Shown: piece after piece, positions 1 to 6,840 of the stretch
How positions within the stretch are numbered: position 1 is the stretch's first letter
Layout of the letters: every line of letters starts with the position of its first letter
NCBI GenBank assembly: GCA_903873905.1
Contig: CAIQQJ010000063.1
Location: 1-33,651 of the forward strand
Length of the DNA stretch: 33,651 bases
Direction of reading: 5' to 3'
Origin: an uncultured Flavobacteriales bacterium
Lineage (GTDB): Bacteria > Bacteroidota > Bacteroidia > Palsa-965
Notes under the pieces: model-generated
Databases searched by the model: none
Told to the model about the DNA's origin: nothing
What the model saw: the letters and a program-made list of their open reading frames with translations, nothing else
Translations under genes and position numbers: made by a program

Positions 1-56
1 TGACAAGTGACAAGTGACAAGTGACAAGTGACAAGTGACAAGTGACAAGTGACAAG
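1..56. repeat. Tandem array, eight copies of TGACAAG
   Basis: Eight perfect head-to-tail copies of the 7-bp unit TGACAAG fill the left edge, so the array may continue outside the window. It ends 18 bp before the paaB start. Because the unit is not a multiple of three, a TGA stop occurs in every frame within 21 bp, so no upstream gene can read through it. It probably lies in the gap between paaB and the preceding gene, expected to be paaA (inference). Confidence 0.97.
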
Positions 57-74
57 TAAAAAAATAAAAAAAAG

Positions 75-371
75 ATGAGCAACACACAAGACAATCAGTT
101 TCCGCTTTGGGAAGTTTTCGTTCAAGCAAAATCGGGCACACCGCACAAACATGTTGGAAGTGTTCATGCTGCCGATAAGGAAATGGCAATGCAAAATGCA
201 CGCGATCTTTATTCACGCAGAAGTGAAGGAACGAGCATTTGGGTAGTTCCTGCCGATCAAATCACGGCCTCTTCTCCCGAAGATCAAGGCGCGTTTTTTG
301 AACCTGCGAATGACAAAGCATATCGTCATCCAACATTTTATACAATTCCTGAAGACGTAAAATATTTGTAA
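75..371 (+). CDS. paaB: Phenylacetyl-CoA epoxidase subunit PaaB
   Basis: This 98-aa protein is the small PaaB subunit of the ring 1,2-phenylacetyl-CoA epoxidase, the multicomponent diiron oxygenase that converts phenylacetyl-CoA to its ring 1,2-epoxide in the cytoplasm. The length matches the family (about 95 aa), and conserved blocks are visible: WEVFVQAKSGTPHKHVGS near the N-terminus, YSRRSEGTSIWVVPA in the middle and YRHPTFYTIP at the C-terminus. In the known complex PaaB bridges the PaaA-PaaC heterodimers. The start codon follows an A-rich tract and no Shine-Dalgarno box is visible, as is common in Bacteroidota. paaC starts 9 bp after its stop, so the two are very likely co-transcribed and co-translated. 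paaA, normally directly upstream, is outside the window. Confidence 0.97.
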   Translation: MSNTQDNQFPLWEVFVQAKSGTPHKHVGSVHAADKEMAMQNARDLYSRRSEGTSIWVVPADQITASSPEDQGAFFEPANDKAYRHPTFYTIPEDVKYL

Positions 372-380
372 TCGATAATT

Positions 381-1148
381 ATGAGTCAGAATAAAAATAC
401 CGCCCTGCTCGATTTCGTTACGCGGCTTGGCGACAACAGTTTAATTGCAGGACATCGTCTTTCCGAATGGAGCAGCAATGGTCCGTTTCTCGAAGAGGAT
501 ATTGGAATGATCAATATTGCATTGGATTTCATTGGACAATCCAGAATCCTTCTCACTTATGCTGGAGTTGTTGAAGGCAAAGAAAGAACAGAAGATGATT
601 TCGCTTATTTCAGAAATCATGAGGAATTCAAAAATGCCTTATTGCTAGAACAGCCCAATGGAGATTTTGCAGTAAGCACAGCGAAACAATTTTATTATTC
701 CGTTTTCAATTTTCTTCTCTATTCTGAATTGCAAAAAAGCAAAGATGAAACACTCGCAGGATTTGCAGCGAAAGCTTTGAAAGAAGTAACTTATCACTTG
801 CGACATTCAAGTGAATGGGTGCTGCGTTTAGGCGATGGAACAGAAGAAAGCAAAATGCGAATGCAAAAAGGAATTGATGATTTGTGGATGTACACTGGAG
901 ACCTTTTCGCAACAACAGAAGGTGATTTGCTTTTACAAAAAGAAGGAATCATTCCAGATGTTGCAGCATTAAAATCAAAATGGTTGGAAATGATTGCTGA
1001 TGTTTTCAAGAGAGCAACCTTAACAATGCCAGATGTAAATGCTTTCCAACAAAAAGGTTCACGCGAAAAAAAGCATACTGAATATTTGAGTTATATCGTT
1101 GGGGAAATGCAATCCATCGCAAGGGTTTATCCTGGTGCGAAATGGTAG
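381..1148 (+). CDS. paaC: Phenylacetyl-CoA epoxidase subunit PaaC
   Basis: At 255 aa this fits PaaC, the structural, iron-free ferritin-like subunit that pairs with catalytic PaaA in the phenylacetyl-CoA epoxidase. Typical family stretches are visible: LGDNSLIAGHRLSEW near the N-terminus, an EEDIGMINIALDFIGQ helix, and KEVTYHLRHSSEWVLRLGDGTEES in the middle, all characteristic of the ferritin-like bundle of this subunit. The C-terminal part, with HTEYLSYIVGEMQ, also matches the family pattern. It begins 9 bp after paaB and is followed by a 73-bp gap with a short tandem repeat before paaD. The order paaB-paaC-paaD is the classical one. I saw no truncation or frameshift. Confidence 0.96.
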   Translation: MSQNKNTALLDFVTRLGDNSLIAGHRLSEWSSNGPFLEEDIGMINIALDFIGQSRILLTYAGVVEGKERTEDDFAYFRNHEEFKNALLLEQPNGDFAVSTAKQFYYSVFNFLLYSELQKSKDETLAGFAAKALKEVTYHLRHSSEWVLRLGDGTEESKMRMQKGIDDLWMYTGDLFATTEGDLLLQKEGIIPDVAALKSKWLEMIADVFKRATLTMPDVNAFQQKGSREKKHTEYLSYIVGEMQSIARVYPGAKW

Positions 1149-1182
1149 GAAAAATAATTTTGAATTTTGAGGTCTGAATTGA

Positions 1183-1218
1183 AATTCAAAATTTAGAATT
1201 CAAAATTTAGAATTCAAA
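1183..1218. repeat. 14-bp tandem repeat before paaD
   Basis: Two perfect copies of AATTCAAAATTTAG (1183-1196 and 1197-1210) and a partial third copy (AATTCAAA, 1211-1218) end 3 bp before the paaD start codon. The array therefore occupies the ribosome-loading region of paaD. Its effect is unknown, but a change in copy number would shift the spacing between paaC and paaD. Confidence 0.9.
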
Positions 1219-1221
1219 TTC

Positions 1222-1740
1222 ATGGAAAAAGTGCATCAATCAATAACACATCACCTCGCTGATCACGCTGCGATTTGGGAAATCCTGCGCGAAGTGGTGG
1301 ATCCTGAAATCCCAGTGCTTACGGTTGTGGACATGGGAATTATTCGTGATGTAGTGCAACGTGAAAATGGAATTGAAGTTTCGATCACACCAACTTACAC
1401 AGGTTGTCCGGCAATGGAAATGATTGGGGAAGAAATAAAATCTGCTTTAACGCGAAAGGGTTATTCCAACATTACGATCAAAACTGTCCTTGCTCCTACT
1501 TGGACAACAGATTGGATTTCAGATGAAGCAAAAGAAAAATTACGCCAATATGGAATTGCGCCACCAGAACATTCCACTGCCGACAAGAATTCTCTATTGG
1601 GAAAACCGAAAATCGTAAAATGTCCACAATGTAAATCCGAGCACACAGAAATGATTTCCCATTTTGGTTCAACAGCATGTAAGGCCTTGTGGAAATGTCT
1701 GGATTGCAAAGAGCCGTTCGATTATTTTAAATGTATTTAA
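1222..1740 (+). CDS. paaD: Phenylacetate pathway assembly protein PaaD
   Basis: This 172-aa protein is PaaD (sometimes called PaaJ in non-E. coli nomenclature), which is needed for phenylacetyl-CoA epoxidase function and is thought to help assemble its metal centres. The N-terminal half is a MIP18/DUF59 domain with DPEIPVLTVVDMGII (residues 27-41) and the conserved cysteine 62 in TYTGCPAMEMI. The middle shows APTWTTDWISDEAK, and the C-terminal half is a zinc-ribbon-like module with Cys134, Cys137, Cys159 and Cys162 ending in EPFDYFKCI, which is diagnostic for PaaD as opposed to general SUF-system DUF59 proteins. It follows paaC by 73 bp and is probably in the same operon. Confidence 0.96.
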   Translation: MEKVHQSITHHLADHAAIWEILREVVDPEIPVLTVVDMGIIRDVVQRENGIEVSITPTYTGCPAMEMIGEEIKSALTRKGYSNITIKTVLAPTWTTDWISDEAKEKLRQYGIAPPEHSTADKNSLLGKPKIVKCPQCKSEHTEMISHFGSTACKALWKCLDCKEPFDYFKCI

Positions 1741-1744
1741 AATT

Positions 1745-1924
1745 ATGCCATTTCTATTTTTCTTAGGTGCTACAATTTTCGGTGTTCCAATGATCACAGC
1801 ATTTTGCGCACATCGTTTTGGAAGACCTTTTTGGAAATGGTTTGCGATTGGTTGTGTACTTCCTTTGGTTTCCGTTTTTATTGTTTTGATGCTACCGGAA
1901 CAGCAGCAGGAAAAACAATTCTGA
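1745..1924 (+). CDS. Small two-helix membrane protein, unknown function
   Basis: A 59-aa reading frame starts 4 bp after the paaD stop and ends 33 bp before paaG. It has two hydrophobic stretches (about residues 2-20 and 33-53) separated by a basic, aromatic loop with HRFGRPFWKW, and a polar, glutamine-rich tail. A longer in-frame start inside paaD exists, but the ATG at 1745 gives a compact protein and sensible intergenic placement. I recognise no family. Its tight position between two paa genes suggests co-transcription with them, but nothing in the sequence shows a role in phenylacetate use. It could be a membrane facilitator or simply a small local insertion. That it is a real gene is likely but not certain. 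Confidence 0.6.
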   Translation: MPFLFFLGATIFGVPMITAFCAHRFGRPFWKWFAIGCVLPLVSVFIVLMLPEQQQEKQF

Positions 1925-1930
1925 TTAGAT

Positions 1931-1938
1931 TATCTTTA
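1931..1938 (+). promoter_or_regulatory. Possible -7 element TATCTTTA before paaG
   Basis: TATCTTTA resembles the Bacteroidota -7 consensus TAnnTTTG with the last base changed, and lies 19 bp before the paaG start. No clear TTTG box is seen 19-21 bp upstream, so this is weak. Near-identical TACCTTTA sequences precede paaI (6269) and paaJ (9263). Confidence 0.3.
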
Positions 1939-1957
1939 TCCGAAATTACTATCACCA

Positions 1958-2740
1958 ATGAGCAACACTACCATTCTCACAGAAACCGTTGGCAATGTCG
2001 CGGTCATTAAATTAAACCGACCTGAAAAATTTCACAGTGTAAATCGTGAAATGGCATTGGCTCTTCAAGCCGCACTTGATAAGGCAGAAGTCGACAATAA
2101 CATTCGTGCAATCTTATTTACTGCTGAAGGAAAAGCATTTTGTGCAGGACAAGATCTCTCAGAAGCCGCTGATGTAAATGGATTGGGAATTGAAAGAATT
2201 GTTCGTGAGCATTACAACCCGATTATTCTTCGCTTGAGAAATATTGAAAAACCAATTGTGTGTGCTGTGAATGGCGTTGCTGCAGGTGCCGGTGCAAATA
2301 TTGCACTTGCGTGTGATATTGTCATTGCAGGGAAATCAGCTGCCTTTATACAGGCATTTTCGAAAATTGCATTGATACCAGATAGTGGTGGAACTTTTTT
2401 GTTACCGAAATTAGTCGGCCTACAACGTGCAACAGCATTGATGATGCTGGGTGATAAAATTTCTCCAGAGGAAGCAGTGCAAATGGGAATGATTTACAAA
2501 GCAGTTGAAGATGAAAAGTTGATGGAAACAGCAATGGAAATTGCAAAAACACTTTCAGAATTACCAACCAAAGCTTTGGGATTGACAAAACGATTGCTGA
2601 ATGAAGGAACAACAAATTCACTCGAGGTTCAATTGGATCGTGAAGCACAAGAACAAGTTGTTGCCGCTGCGAGCAACGATTGCAAAGAAGGAATCACCGC
2701 TTTCATGCAAAAAAGAAAAGCTGTTTTCAAAGGAAATTAA
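1958..2740 (+). CDS. paaG: Ring 1,2-epoxyphenylacetyl-CoA isomerase PaaG
   Basis: This 260-aa crotonase-fold protein is best read as PaaG, which isomerises ring 1,2-epoxyphenylacetyl-CoA to the oxepin-CoA. Oxyanion-hole segments are AFCAGQDL (residues 60-67) and NGVAAGAGA (105-113), and Asp142 in LIPDSGGTFLLP sits where the catalytic aspartate of E. coli PaaG is found. The HYNPII segment (85-90) also matches PaaG rather than the hydratase PaaF. A GQDL block followed by an IPDSGG block, with Asp rather than Glu at the acid position, separates it from ordinary enoyl-CoA hydratases. No separate paaF is visible in the window, so hydration of the later C6 intermediate must be carried out by an enzyme encoded elsewhere or by this one (inference). 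Confidence 0.93.
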   Translation: MSNTTILTETVGNVAVIKLNRPEKFHSVNREMALALQAALDKAEVDNNIRAILFTAEGKAFCAGQDLSEAADVNGLGIERIVREHYNPIILRLRNIEKPIVCAVNGVAAGAGANIALACDIVIAGKSAAFIQAFSKIALIPDSGGTFLLPKLVGLQRATALMMLGDKISPEEAVQMGMIYKAVEDEKLMETAMEIAKTLSELPTKALGLTKRLLNEGTTNSLEVQLDREAQEQVVAAASNDCKEGITAFMQKRKAVFKGN

Positions 2741-2763
2741 TTTCAAATTCCTTCCTTTGAAAT
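2740..2763. repeat. 8-bp perfect inverted repeat after paaG
   Basis: ATTTCAAA (2740-2747) and TTTGAAAT (2756-2763) form a perfect 8-bp stem with a TTCCTTCC loop, starting at the last base of the paaG stop codon. It is followed by A residues rather than T on the plus strand, so it is not a canonical intrinsic terminator; an operator or mRNA-end stabiliser is possible. Confidence 0.6.
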
Positions 2764-2799
2764 AAAAAAAACAATTAACAAACCAAATTAATAGCCCCC

Positions 2800-3351
2800 A
2801 TGAAAAAGCATCTTCCAATTCTCATCGCATGCTGTACACTTTTTGCATTCGCCTCTTTCTCTAATGTAAAACCTGAATCCTGTTCCATTATTATAAAAAA
2901 AGGAACTATTACAGTTGCGGGAAACAAAATAACTCCAGGCTGGGAACTTAGTAACTTCAAAATTGGTCTTGGTGATTCAGATCGAACAAGAGATGGTTAC
3001 AACAAAACACATACGTACGATAATCTTGGAATCGTTTTGTTCGAGCCCATGGTCGATAAAAAACCAGGAGGAATAATTTCAGAATTTCAAATATTTTTCA
3101 GTGTTCCTGAGAAAAATGACGTGACTCCAACAGGCGATTGTTATAAAGGCTCCATCAAAATCGACAAATTTGTGGTAACAAAAGATTTGTCCTCTTCAGT
3201 GATGCTTGCAAAACTGAAAGGTTGGAAAAAAACAGAAAGCTACACAGTACACAGTTATAGAATGGCAAAAGGCGAACTTTACATTTACTTCCTATTCAAC
3301 GATGAAGAAACAAACCTTCAGAAAGTTAGTGTTGGGGTAAAAAAGAAATGA
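2800..3351 (+). CDS. Secreted protein of unknown function
   Basis: This 183-aa protein starts with a clear Sec signal peptide (KK, then a hydrophobic stretch to about residue 20), so it is exported, probably to the periplasm. Mature features are two cysteines (ESC and GDC) that could form a disulfide and a central segment LGDSDRTRDGYNKTHTYDNL followed by GIVLFE. The pattern of an LGxxxR segment followed by YDNLGI resembles small Bacteroidota exported proteins (perhaps DUF7738-like; this is from memory and unchecked). It lies between paaG and paaH on the same strand (59 and 35 bp gaps). No catalytic motif is visible and nothing links it to phenylacetate use except its position. Confidence 0.85.
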   Translation: MKKHLPILIACCTLFAFASFSNVKPESCSIIIKKGTITVAGNKITPGWELSNFKIGLGDSDRTRDGYNKTHTYDNLGIVLFEPMVDKKPGGIISEFQIFFSVPEKNDVTPTGDCYKGSIKIDKFVVTKDLSSSVMLAKLKGWKKTESYTVHSYRMAKGELYIYFLFNDEETNLQKVSVGVKKK

Positions 3352-3354
3352 TTT

Positions 3355-3370
3355 ACATTCAAACGAATGT
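3355..3370. repeat. Small hairpin between the secreted protein and paaH
   Basis: ACATTC (3355-3360) and GAATGT (3365-3370) form a perfect 6-bp stem with an AAAC loop, 17 bp before the paaH start. The following sequence has only four T residues, after GCGA, so it is at best a weak terminator. It may equally be a chance AT-rich palindrome. Confidence 0.4.
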
Positions 3371-3386
3371 GCGATTTTGAAAAACG

Positions 3387-4553
3387 ATGAATAAAGAAAC
3401 GATTATCGGAATTATAGGAAGTGGTGCAATGGGAAGTGGAATAGCCCAAGTTGCCGCAACTGCAGGACATCAAGTTATTTTGTTTGATGTTGATTTGAAT
3501 TTGTTGGCGGAAAGCGAAAATAAATTCAAAACAAATCTGGAGAAACTTGTTGACAAAGGGAAAATCACTTTTGAAACCGCGCGAGAAATCATTGGAAGAA
3601 TTTCCCTTGGAGATTCATTCGCATCGATCAGCAAATGTGGATTGATCATTGAAGCCATTGTGGAAAAACTGGATGTGAAGCAAGCTGTTTTTGCCGGTTT
3701 GGAAAAAAACACTTCTGCGGATTGCATTATCGCTTCGAACACTTCTTCACTTTCCATTACTTCCATTGCTTCATCTTGCAAAATACCTTCACGCATTATT
3801 GGAATTCATTTTTTCAATCCTGCAACGCTGATGCCTTTGGTGGAAATCATTCCTGGACTTGAAACAGATCCGAAAATACTTCTTGAAACAAAATCATTGA
3901 TTGATTCTTGGGGAAAAACGACTGTTGTTGCAAAAGATTCTCCTGGATTCATTGTGAATCGTGTGGCGCGTTCCTTTTATGGTGAATCGATTCGCATTTA
4001 CGAAGAAGGAATTGCTGACTTCGCAACAATTGATTGGGCCATGAAAAATTTCGGTGGATTTAAAATGGGTCCGTTTGAATTGATGGATTTCATTGGGAAT
4101 GATGTGAATTATTTGGTAACCGATACGGTTTGGCACCAATTTTTCTACGAACCAAGATTCAAACCATCCTTGACACAAAAAAGATTATACGAAGCAAAAC
4201 ATTTCGGCAGAAAATCGGGAAAAGGATTTTATGATTATTCTGAAGGAGCAATTCTTCCTGAACCAACCAAGGATGAAACGCTTGGAATAAAAATATTTTA
4301 CCGCGTGTTAGCCATGTTGATTAATGAAGCGGCCGATTCACTTTATTTGAAATTGGCAACACGAGAAGACATTGACACAGCGATGATGAAAGGCGTAAAT
4401 TATCCGAAAGGTTTATTGAAATGGGCGGATGAAATTGGCGTTTCAGTTGTGTATGAAAAGTTGGAAAAACTTTTTGACAAATACGGAGAAGACCGCTATC
4501 GCCCTTGTGTGTTGTTGAAAAAGATGGCGCTTGAAGGCAAATCTTTTTACTAG
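3387..4553 (+). CDS. paaH: 3-Hydroxyacyl-CoA dehydrogenase PaaH
   Basis: A 388-aa NAD-dependent 3-hydroxyacyl-CoA dehydrogenase. In the paa pathway it oxidises 3-hydroxyadipyl-CoA to 3-oxoadipyl-CoA. The N-terminal Rossmann domain has GSGAMGSG (residues 11-18); the catalytic dyad is His141 in GIHFFNP and Glu153 in LVEII, and ASNTSSLSIT is the conserved substrate-binding strand. Two C-terminal helical 3HCDH domains follow: the first begins at SPGFIVNRVARSFYGE, and the second includes LINEAADSLYLKLATREDID and the YPKGLLKWAD segment. It is shorter than E. coli PaaH (about 475 aa) because of more compact C-terminal domains; the fold appears complete. The assignment to PaaH rather than generic beta-oxidation FadB-like enzymes rests on its context. 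Confidence 0.92.
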   Translation: MNKETIIGIIGSGAMGSGIAQVAATAGHQVILFDVDLNLLAESENKFKTNLEKLVDKGKITFETAREIIGRISLGDSFASISKCGLIIEAIVEKLDVKQAVFAGLEKNTSADCIIASNTSSLSITSIASSCKIPSRIIGIHFFNPATLMPLVEIIPGLETDPKILLETKSLIDSWGKTTVVAKDSPGFIVNRVARSFYGESIRIYEEGIADFATIDWAMKNFGGFKMGPFELMDFIGNDVNYLVTDTVWHQFFYEPRFKPSLTQKRLYEAKHFGRKSGKGFYDYSEGAILPEPTKDETLGIKIFYRVLAMLINEAADSLYLKLATREDIDTAMMKGVNYPKGLLKWADEIGVSVVYEKLEKLFDKYGEDRYRPCVLLKKMALEGKSFY

Positions 4554-4609
4554 CTTGTTGGTGGTTTCTGCGATCCTTGCAGATAATTTATTGCACCAGC
4601 AGCAACTTC

Positions 4610-4660
4610 CCTAGCCCTGAATGCAGCGAGCTCCGCGAGCGGAAAGCAGGACAGGCGAAA
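4610..4660. repeat. GC-rich intergenic hairpin element
   Basis: Between paaH and the VWA gene is a patch (from CCCTAGCCCTGAATGCAGCG to GCGGAAAGCAGGACAGGCG) that is much richer in GC than its surroundings. It can fold: GCTC-CGC-GAGC forms a tip and CCTG/CAGG closes the base. The start and end blocks resemble an intergenic element I remember from many Bacteroidota genomes (CCCTAGCCC... GCGG..AGCGGG). It makes an apparent N-terminal extension of the next reading frame, which argues that this extension is not coding. Confidence 0.55.
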
Positions 4661-4731
4661 ATAAAAAACGCATTCGTTCCGCTCCTCACGTATCTTTTGA
4701 GCAATTTCAGCGTTATTATTGTAGTCTTGGA

Positions 4732-6207
4732 ATGAAATCTATGCGGTACGTTTTTCAACTCCTTTTTCTTTTCATTTTTTCCACAAGTGTTCTTTCTGCA
4801 CAGCAGGAAAAAGAATTTTTGGCTGCTGTAAATTTCTTGAAGGCCAATCAGGAATTGGTACCGAAATATTCCTTTCCTACGAATGAGTCGGGAAGAAATA
4901 TCTTGATTCTTGAAGTTCCATTTTCAAATTCCAATTTTATTTCCGCACGGTTGGCGGATGCTGTGAAAGGGAAAGTGGTGGAAAAAATTGAACTCATCTA
5001 TACCACTTTCAAAGTTTCTTCCGATTTCGATCAGCAAAAATTGAATCAACAACGCTTGAAAAATCTATTTTCATTGTTACCAAACGCATTTTCAAATCCA
5101 ATGACAGAATGGAAACTCATTGGACAAACAGGAGCTCAAAGTGTTGAAGATGGAAATAAATATTTTCACGGATTTGTCATTACGTGGCGACCCGACGCTT
5201 CACCTTCATTGGTAAAAAATGAATTATTAACATTAGATTCCATTTTTCTGAAAACGATTCCTAATGAGGGATCGAGTTCAGGTGGTTTGAAATTAGATTC
5301 CTTGCGATCAGACTTACGTGTACTGACGTATGCAGATGGCTCAAAGGTTGTCTTTAATCGCAACATTTCAGAAGACAGTCTCTGGCAATATCTTAAACCC
5401 GACAAGAAGGACTTTTCCGTTGTAACCGCAATGTGGATTGACACGGGACGCACTTCGTTGATGGTAATTGAGAAAAATTTCAATGGCGTAAAAATAAAAC
5501 GTATTTGGAAATTGGAAGATCATTTCAGCGATACTCCAATCACTTCCGAGAACAATGTTTATTTGCACAATCCCGATTCTGTAGTGACCACAGTGATGAG
5601 AAGAAATTCCTGGGATCACATTGTCCTTGTCGCGGATGTCACGGGAAGCATGTCGCCCTACTCTGCTCAAGTTTTAGCTTGGGTTCCAATTGGACTTGCA
5701 GGAGGGAAATGCGCAGGATTTGTTTTTTACAATGATGGAGATGGAAAATCAACAAATCAAAAAGATGTTGGTAAAACTGGAGGGATTTATGCTGTTCAAA
5801 CACAAAGACAAGACAGTGTTTTTATGACAATGAAAAAAGCAATGAATGCAGGAGATGGTGGTGACCTTGAAGAAAATCCTGTTGAGGCAATGATTTATTC
5901 GCTGAATCATTTTCCAATTACCACAGAAATCATTCTCATTGCCGATAATTTTTCTGCACCGCGAGACTTAGCATTGTATGCGAAAGTAAATCGTCCTGTA
6001 CACATTGTTCTGTGTGGCGCAAGAGGAACTGTAAATCCCGATTATCTTTTTCTTGCACGGCAATCACATGGCACCATCCACACGGTGCACGATGATATTC
6101 TTCATCTCGATGAAATGAAAGAGGGAGAAGTGGTTGTAATAGAAGGCAAACACTATTTGCTACATGATGAGCATTTCATTTGCAATGAAACATTTTCTCG
6201 GTACTAG
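4732..6207 (+). CDS. Secreted von Willebrand factor A-domain protein
   Basis: From the ATG at 4732 this is a 491-aa exported protein; an ATG at 4741 is equally possible. An in-frame start at 4621 would prepend a GC-rich, repeat-like segment before the signal peptide, so it is rejected. The signal peptide has a phenylalanine-rich core ending near SVLSAQ. The C-terminal half holds a VWA-like domain: LVADVTGSMSPY with MIDAS residues Asp302, Thr304 and Ser306, then an acidic GGDLEENPVEAMIYSL segment and an EIILIADNFSAPRD strand, so it probably binds a divalent metal and a protein partner in the envelope. The first 290 residues are unrecognised. It sits between paaH and paaI but has no known paa role. 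Confidence 0.85.
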   Translation: MKSMRYVFQLLFLFIFSTSVLSAQQEKEFLAAVNFLKANQELVPKYSFPTNESGRNILILEVPFSNSNFISARLADAVKGKVVEKIELIYTTFKVSSDFDQQKLNQQRLKNLFSLLPNAFSNPMTEWKLIGQTGAQSVEDGNKYFHGFVITWRPDASPSLVKNELLTLDSIFLKTIPNEGSSSGGLKLDSLRSDLRVLTYADGSKVVFNRNISEDSLWQYLKPDKKDFSVVTAMWIDTGRTSLMVIEKNFNGVKIKRIWKLEDHFSDTPITSENNVYLHNPDSVVTTVMRRNSWDHIVLVADVTGSMSPYSAQVLAWVPIGLAGGKCAGFVFYNDGDGKSTNQKDVGKTGGIYAVQTQRQDSVFMTMKKAMNAGDGGDLEENPVEAMIYSLNHFPITTEIILIADNFSAPRDLALYAKVNRPVHIVLCGARGTVNPDYLFLARQSHGTIHTVHDDILHLDEMKEGEVVVIEGKHYLLHDEHFICNETFSRY

Positions 6208-6268
6208 AAAACCATTTCAAATTTGTTAATTGCCTATTTCCAATTTTATTTTTATTGCAATTCCTGAT

Positions 6269-6276
6269 TACCTTTA
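6269..6276 (+). promoter_or_regulatory. Possible -7 element TACCTTTA before paaI
   Basis: TACCTTTA lies only 3 bp before the paaI ATG. If it were a real Bacteroidota -7 element the transcript would start at or just inside the coding region, so either paaI is leaderless, the true start is downstream, or the match is by chance. Low confidence. Confidence 0.2.
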
Positions 6277-6279
6277 GCT

Positions 6280-6720
6280 ATGGCAAAGAATCTCGCAAAA
6301 AAGGTTGTCGCGAAAATGTTCGACAATGATCCATTTACGAAGTGGCTTGGAATTGATGTAATAAAAATTGAACCCGGTTTTTGTATTTTGAAAATGAAAG
6401 TGCGGAAGGAAATGTTGAACGGATTTGGAATTGCACATGGAGGAATTACTTTTTCACTTGCTGACAGTGCGTTGGCTTTTGCCTCGAATTCACATGGAAG
6501 AATGGCGGTTTCAGTTGAGACTTCCATTTCTCATACGGAGAAATTGTATGAAGGAGATGAAATTACTGCAACAACAGAAGAAATGAGTTTGTCGAATAAA
6601 ATTGGTGTTTATCATATCTCAATAAAAAATCAGCGGGATGAAATTGTGGCTTTGTTTAAGGGGACGGTTTATCGTTCGGGGAAAGAGTGGTTTGGGGAAT
6701 TGGGTGATGGAGTGAAATGA
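6280..6720 (+). CDS. paaI: Acyl-CoA thioesterase PaaI
   Basis: This 146-aa hotdog-fold thioesterase matches PaaI, which hydrolyses ring-hydroxylated phenylacetyl-CoA and other dead-end CoA esters to free CoA during phenylacetate breakdown. The family signature HGGITFSLADSALAFASN (from residue 53) carries the HGG turn and Asp62, equivalent to the catalytic aspartate of E. coli PaaI, on the long central helix. VSVETSISHTEKLYEGDEI and the C-terminal segment ending in ALFKGTVYRSG are also typical. Length and motifs are those of an intact enzyme. Its operon partners are uncertain: 72 bp separate it from the VWA gene, and a 120-bp gap follows before the GH31 gene. Confidence 0.93.
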   Translation: MAKNLAKKVVAKMFDNDPFTKWLGIDVIKIEPGFCILKMKVRKEMLNGFGIAHGGITFSLADSALAFASNSHGRMAVSVETSISHTEKLYEGDEITATTEEMSLSNKIGVYHISIKNQRDEIVALFKGTVYRSGKEWFGELGDGVK

Positions 6721-6840
6721 AAATTTATATTGATTTTGAATTTTATTTTGGAATAAATTCATTTTTGTTTTAAAGCATTGACACTTTAGTTATAGACAAT
6801 CTTAAAATAGAACTTTGAATTCTAAACAGACACAACTAAA

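Noticed and set aside
4621-4731. N-terminal extension of the VWA protein
   Set aside because: The extra 37 residues would come from the GC-rich hairpin element and would place a polar stretch before the clear signal peptide.
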